Source: Microbacterium sp. LWS13-1.2
Lineage (GTDB): Bacteria > Actinomycetota > Actinomycetes > Actinomycetales > Microbacteriaceae
DNA: 64,000 nucleotides
Direction: 5' to 3'
Assembly (NCBI RefSeq): GCF_040144835.1
Contig: NZ_CP151632.1
Location: 2,480,001-2,544,000, forward strand
Shown here: piece by piece, positions 61,801-64,000 of the stretch
How the letters are laid out: each line of letters starts with the position of its first letter
Position numbering within the stretch: the stretch's first letter is position 1
The notes under the pieces: generated by a model
Seen by the model: only the letters and a program-made list of their open reading frames with translations
Database searches by the model: none
What the model was told of the DNA's origin: nothing
Translations under genes and position numbers: made by a program

Positions 61801-62201
61801 CGTTCCCCGTCGACTGGTGGTGGGACGGCGTGGCCCAGCCGCGCGTGGAGCTCACCCCGAACGTCCCGGTGCATTCGCCGTACTTCCCGGTCGGAACCAT
61901 CCTCGAGGTGCAGGAGGGCGAGCTGCCCTCCGTGCCGGGCGTCGACTGGGGCGCTCCGGTGTGGACCGTCGACGGAGAGACTCTGACACCCGAGGCGAAC
62001 GGGCGAACGCTGCTGCCCATGTCGGTCGCCCGCGATACCGACGTGGCCGAGCTCACGCTGACGAACACGGCGGCGACCCGGCCGCTTCCGGCGACCGGTG
62101 GCGGCGCGATCTCGCCGCTGGTCCCGATCGGCTCGGTCGCGCTGATCGCCCTCGGGGCACTGCTCGCGACACGACGGACGCAGCGCGTGCGGCGCGGCTG
62201 A
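58857..62201 (+). CDS. Sortase-anchored surface protein: choice-of-anchor A domain and six DUF5979 repeats
   Basis: 1114 residues. A signal peptide with WIAGVAATLLATTGAVTAG and cleavage near APAHA. Then a choice-of-anchor A domain of about 340 residues (NPFAIAGGFTVYAREDALLQNQETEGSIAVGG). Six DUF5979 beta-sandwich repeats follow, starting near nucleotides 60003, 60328, 60664, 61048, 61390 and 61735, each with a GTF-V-K lead and ending in NTA or NA. The end is LPATGGG, a hydrophobic helix and RRTQRVRR, a class sortase signal. It is exported and linked to peptidoglycan, probably as an adhesin. The ATG at 58857 follows GGGGAAG. Confidence 0.93.
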   Translation: MGRTERPRLRRWIAGVAATLLATTGAVTAGIAQPAPAHAAYPETVNPFAIAGGFTVYAREDALLQNQETEGSIAVGGTATVAPAAASQYAIIHVSAGTGDYDLPRVDGDPTRFLVGEYSTASTGILAITSAGTSDPALWGDLKMVDRDGGWQAFARADWLRLNQNPANPDQTPLIDSTHQQYPEDAAPPSGAAGNNSIFTANTSATAVADYVEANRDASWEEASSCLDDIADPIAGVGYPVAVAEDAGSRVVLAPLSADQPNIVDYADIAGAALIQFSPGPTPGVSNPLVIRVPAGTTDVVGARADPQGAFSPYMLWDLSQLTGDVTVTAAEARIDGSIYAPEASVTVDAAPLDGQVIGRNVTLQGGETHSFLFSSEISCSADSGTFAVRKELSGIAPDDLPAGTTFTVNYIAAEPDGTVATGTLEVPADGTPVVADGQFPIGTAVEFEEIAPESVPGWLWGDPTIDPNPLTIGAGTAQVVVTNTATAQTGTFSIAKSIEDVSGGQPGEPSQPTVAVAWTATFGGEQIGSGTLDVPFDGTVVDVGQDFPVGTVIVLTEELDGIEPPVGYEWAGAHWTPGRTFVIGETGTVAVELVNAVTPAETERTITIVKSAVGDAADPAYEFAVSYNTDPPGTRTTRVLPVGDPELLDDVEAGAEALQLAELIPTVNGTPVDPDDWFTPVIRVTVDGVVTEYRPGNFEGAGPLETAIVSIPLPESGDIAIEVVNALREGTFDVAKAFTGIPPESVPSGLEVTVTWTATLPTGAVETGTMRVSGDGTPVSPVDDRGAPLTFPFGTVVTFEEQAAPAVRGVTWGPATFDPDELVIGADGELVVSTTLTNDATLITGTFQVVKDLVGIDPDELLVDSFTVAYIAHIPGQDPVTGTFSLPADGTPAGPVDETGAPLEFPIGTAVDLAETEVETSALPPGFEWGETIWSPSSHVVVEFDTTPVLEVTNTAVELTRWAVTKVVDGDAASALPAGTTFPVDWWWDGVAQPRVELTPNVPVHSPYFPVGTILEVQEGELPSVPGVDWGAPVWTVDGETLTPEANGRTLLPMSVARDTDVAELTLTNTAATRPLPATGGGAISPLVPIGSVALIALGALLATRRTQRVRRG

Positions 62202-62220
62202 TGTCAGGCGCTCCACCGTC

Positions 62221-62256
62221 GCGAGGGCGGGGTCGGCCACGCGTGCCCGCCCTCGC
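62221..62256. terminator. Bidirectional terminator hairpin
   Basis: GCGAGGGCGGG (62221-62231) pairs exactly with CCCGCCCTCGC (62246-62256), 14-base loop, between the convergent surface-protein and membrane-protein genes. Confidence 0.8.
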
Positions 62257-62300
62257 CGCGGATCAGCGCGCATGCGCCGTTGCCCACGAACGCAGACCGC

Positions 62301-63173
62301 CTATTCGCTGGAGTGGAACACCCCGATGCGATCGCCGTCGCGGACGAACTGCAGTGCGCTGCCGTCGGGGAAGCGCGCACGCAGCTCTTCGGGGCTGTTG
62401 CTGTCGATCGCGAACTGCACGGTGGCGGGGAAGACGCCCACCCGACAGCCGGAGTAGATCGGTCCGTTCATCGACCAGGAGTTCGTGTCGGCGTCGTCGG
62501 CGGGCAGCTGGTCCGTCGCGACGATCGTGAAGCAGTCGGTTCCGTTTCCGGCGGAGCTGAAGCCGCCGGCGGCCTCGAAGAGAGTGAGTCCGTAGTACTC
62601 GTAGGCGGCCGAGCTCAGCCCGGCGCCGAACCAGCCCGCGGGCACGTCCACCAGCGTGTCGGGCTCGAGGGTGGCGATCTGCTCGGCACCGCTGGAGACC
62701 GAGACGGGAGCCATCGATGTGATCGCATAGGTGACTCCGGCTGCGACCGTGGCGGCCACAACCACCGACAGCACCCACAGCAGTCGCGTGCGCAGGCGCA
62801 GGCCGCCCTTCGGTGGCGCGGGATCGGCGCTGGTGGACGTCGAGTCCGCCTCTGCCACGAGGTGCTCGCCTGACGGCGACGCTCCGTGGCCTTCGACGTG
62901 TCGCGGCGGCGGCGTCGGCTGCGGCGCGGGAACCCGGGGGGACGCAGGCTCGGCCCGCGCCGCCGGTTCGGCTCTCGCCGCTGCCGACTCGTCCTCGGCC
63001 GGCGCGGCAGGCGTGTGGACCAGTGCGGGCGCGTCGGACGCCGCCCCCGGCCGCTGGCGAGCCTCGAGTTCGTGCAGTCGTCTCAGCGCGGCCGGGTCCT
63101 GGTCGATATCCGCCGAGGGACCGTACGCGCGGGCCCGGAGTGCGCGCAGCTCGTCGAGGGTGGCAGTGTCCAT
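62301..63173 (-). CDS. Uncharacterised single-pass membrane protein
   Basis: 290 residues. A cytosolic N-terminus begins MDTATLDELRALRARAYGPSADI (coiled, with Leu heptads) and runs through an Ala/Pro/Glu-rich linker to one transmembrane helix (LLWVLSVVVAATVAAGVTYAI, about residues 128-148). A folded extracytoplasmic domain of about 120 residues follows, with two Cys (GTDCFTIVA, YSGCRVGVFP) that may pair. Possible starts are 63173 and 63182. I know this layout as common in Microbacteriaceae, but no function is assigned. It faces the surface-protein gene. Confidence 0.72.
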   Translation of the reverse strand: MDTATLDELRALRARAYGPSADIDQDPAALRRLHELEARQRPGAASDAPALVHTPAAPAEDESAAARAEPAARAEPASPRVPAPQPTPPPRHVEGHGASPSGEHLVAEADSTSTSADPAPPKGGLRLRTRLLWVLSVVVAATVAAGVTYAITSMAPVSVSSGAEQIATLEPDTLVDVPAGWFGAGLSSAAYEYYGLTLFEAAGGFSSAGNGTDCFTIVATDQLPADDADTNSWSMNGPIYSGCRVGVFPATVQFAIDSNSPEELRARFPDGSALQFVRDGDRIGVFHSSE

Positions 63174-63254
63174 CCCTTGCATCGTGCCACCATCCGGCCG
63201 GCGCCTGTGAGGAGGAGCGGCGAACCTGGGGAGAGTGCAGAGAGGAGGGCAGCG

Positions 63255-63620
63255 TCAGTCGACGCGCTTCGGCCGGTACGTCCGGCCGAAGCTGCGCTCT
63301 GCGCCCTCGTAGATCTCGACCAGCTCCCAGTCATAGCGGCGCCCGCCGGGGACATCGAAGATGCGGGTGCCGTCGCCGAGGAACACCGGCGCGACGAAGA
63401 CCTGCAGCTCGTCGATGAGGTCGTGCTCGAGGGCCTGGCGGGCGATGTCTGCGCTGATGATCTGCACGTCCTTGTCGCCTGCTATCTCCTGCGCCCGGCG
63501 GATCGCCTCGACGACGGTGCAGTTCACCGCGACGATGGAGGCGTCGACCGCGATCTCGTGAGGACGATGCGTCAGGATGAACTCCGTTCCCGACCAGGCG
63601 CCGCCGTAGCTATCGACCAC
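63255..63620 (-). pseudogene. Dihydrofolate reductase-like (RibD C-terminal) gene, 5' end deleted
   Basis: The frame carries the C-terminal two thirds of a RibD-C/dihydrofolate-reductase-family protein: GGAWSGTEFILTHRPHE, EIAGDKDVQIISADIARQALEHDLIDELQVFVAPVFLGDGTRIFD and an end with WELVEIYEG. The N-terminal strand and NADPH-binding loop (about 75 residues) are missing. Upstream of about 63620 the frame runs into sequence that is the complement of an inositol monophosphatase gene. It lacks its own start, ribosome binding site and promoter and is almost certainly dead. Confidence 0.8.
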
Positions 63621-63623
63621 GCT

Positions 63624-63861
63624 GGCTCTCGCGTGGGTCGCCACCGGCCAGCAGGCCGGCTACATCACCGGGGGCGATCTGCGCGGCAGCGTCCACTGGA
63701 CGGCCGGGATCGCGCTGTGCCGTGCGGCGGGCGCGGTGGTCACCAACCTCGCCGGCGACGAGCTGCACACCGGCGACCACGGCCTGGTGGCTGCCGCAGA
63801 TGCCGAGACGCACGCCTTCCTGCTCGACCGACTTCACACCGCGGACGGCGAGGCGGCGTAG
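63624..63861 (+). pseudogene. Inositol monophosphatase family gene, 5' part deleted
   Basis: The plus-strand frame that ends in TAG at 63859 reads ALAWVATGQQAGYITGGDLR, then WTAGIALCRAAGAVVTNLAGDELHTGDHGLVAAA. This is the C-terminal third of an IMPase (SuhB/HisN-like), including the D-W-D region variant (here VHWTAG), its helix and the terminal strand. The first two thirds, with the metal-binding DPLDGT motif, are absent. The frame upstream of 63610 has a stop. It begins exactly where the divergent DHFR-like remnant ends. Confidence 0.8.
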
Positions 63862-63865
63862 CGCG

Positions 63866-64000
63866 TCAGTCGCCTGCGGACTGCTCGCGGTCCTCGGCGG
63901 CCGGCGCGATCGGCGTGCGGGGTCGCCACACGACGACCTCCGTCGCCCGCCGTGCGCGAGTGCCGTGCCGCAGCGTCACGACGTTGCCGGTCGAGCCGGC
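63866..64000 (-). CDS. C-terminal end of an unidentified protein (runs off the right edge)
   Basis: Forty-four codons and a stop are visible on the minus strand: GSTGNVVTLRHGTRARRATEV, then VWRPRTPIAP and an acidic end AEDREQSAGD. No family is recognisable from so little. Codon use is normal for the window, so it is likely a real gene that begins to the right. Confidence 0.55.
   Translation of the reverse strand, partial: AGSTGNVVTLRHGTRARRATEVVVWRPRTPIAPAAEDREQSAGD

Overview
The window is high-GC DNA (roughly 70 % G+C by eye) from an actinobacterium, most likely Microbacterium or a close Microbacteriaceae relative. The clues are frequent GTG starts, many GTGA/ATGA start-stop overlaps, the very frequent octamer GGATGCCG/CGGCATCC in genes and terminators, an HspR-type operator in front of clpB, an ECF41 sigma factor with its partner gene, an F420-type LLM oxidoreductase and an LPXTG surface protein. 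It reads as ordinary, densely packed chromosome. I see no phage, plasmid or conjugation genes, no insertion sequence, no CRISPR array and no rRNA or tRNA gene. Two genes run off the ends.

Layout. 0-5 kb: partial SDR, HAD phosphatase, aldo/keto reductase divergent from a MocR regulator, YdeI-like protein, small membrane protein. 5-7.2 kb: ECF41 sigma factor, its carboxymuconolactone-decarboxylase-family partner (with a recognisable ECF41 promoter) and pyrE. 7.2-10.5 kb: a metzincin-like protein without a signal peptide and a companion protein of unknown function. 10.6-16.2 kb: exonuclease III, small membrane proteins, VOC/HxlR pair, two-component system, FMN reductase. 16.5-22.8 kb: NatAB-type ABC exporter, VOC protein, a decayed zwf pseudogene, RraA-like protein, ArsR-like regulator and MFS exporter with paired operators. 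23-27 kb: type III polyketide synthase, methyltransferase and FAD monooxygenase, facing a UbiA prenyltransferase; together they look like a small lipid-quinone/phenol pathway. 27-32.9 kb: clpB, SulP transporter, DUF7144 protein, GlxA-type regulator. 32.9-37.8 kb: two GT4 glycosyltransferases, an unknown protein, an LLM oxidoreductase, a GAP-family membrane protein. 37.9-44.1 kb: formylglycine-generating enzyme, HAD phosphatase, Cys-type sulfatase and SulP transporter, a sulfate-ester utilisation module. 44.2-56.5 kb: cardiolipin synthase, an AbiEi/DUF559 protein, two AI-2E-family transporters, a SHOCT-DUF6325-SHOCT operon, a potassium channel, a ClC-type channel, DUF998 and DUF2252 proteins, a TetR regulator. 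56.5-64 kb: a frameshifted amidohydrolase, a YjbR protein, a large sortase-anchored surface protein, a membrane protein, and the scar of a deletion that removed the 5' ends of two divergent genes.

The most unusual signal lies between the genes. At least four kinds of short (about 60-90 bp) elements bounded by inverted repeats sit just after stop codons. One family has four copies, all exactly 80 bp, with ends of the form CCTCA-NN-TGAGG. Three of the four closely bracket the AbiEi/DUF559 nuclease-like gene at 46.2-47.1 kb, two before it and one right after it. That recalls REP elements around their RAYT transposase, but with an unrelated protein family. Related repeat activity also shows inside genes: a 75-bp in-frame duplication in a response-regulator linker, a 9-bp repeat in a glycosyltransferase linker and an Ala-Gly tract in an aldo/keto reductase.
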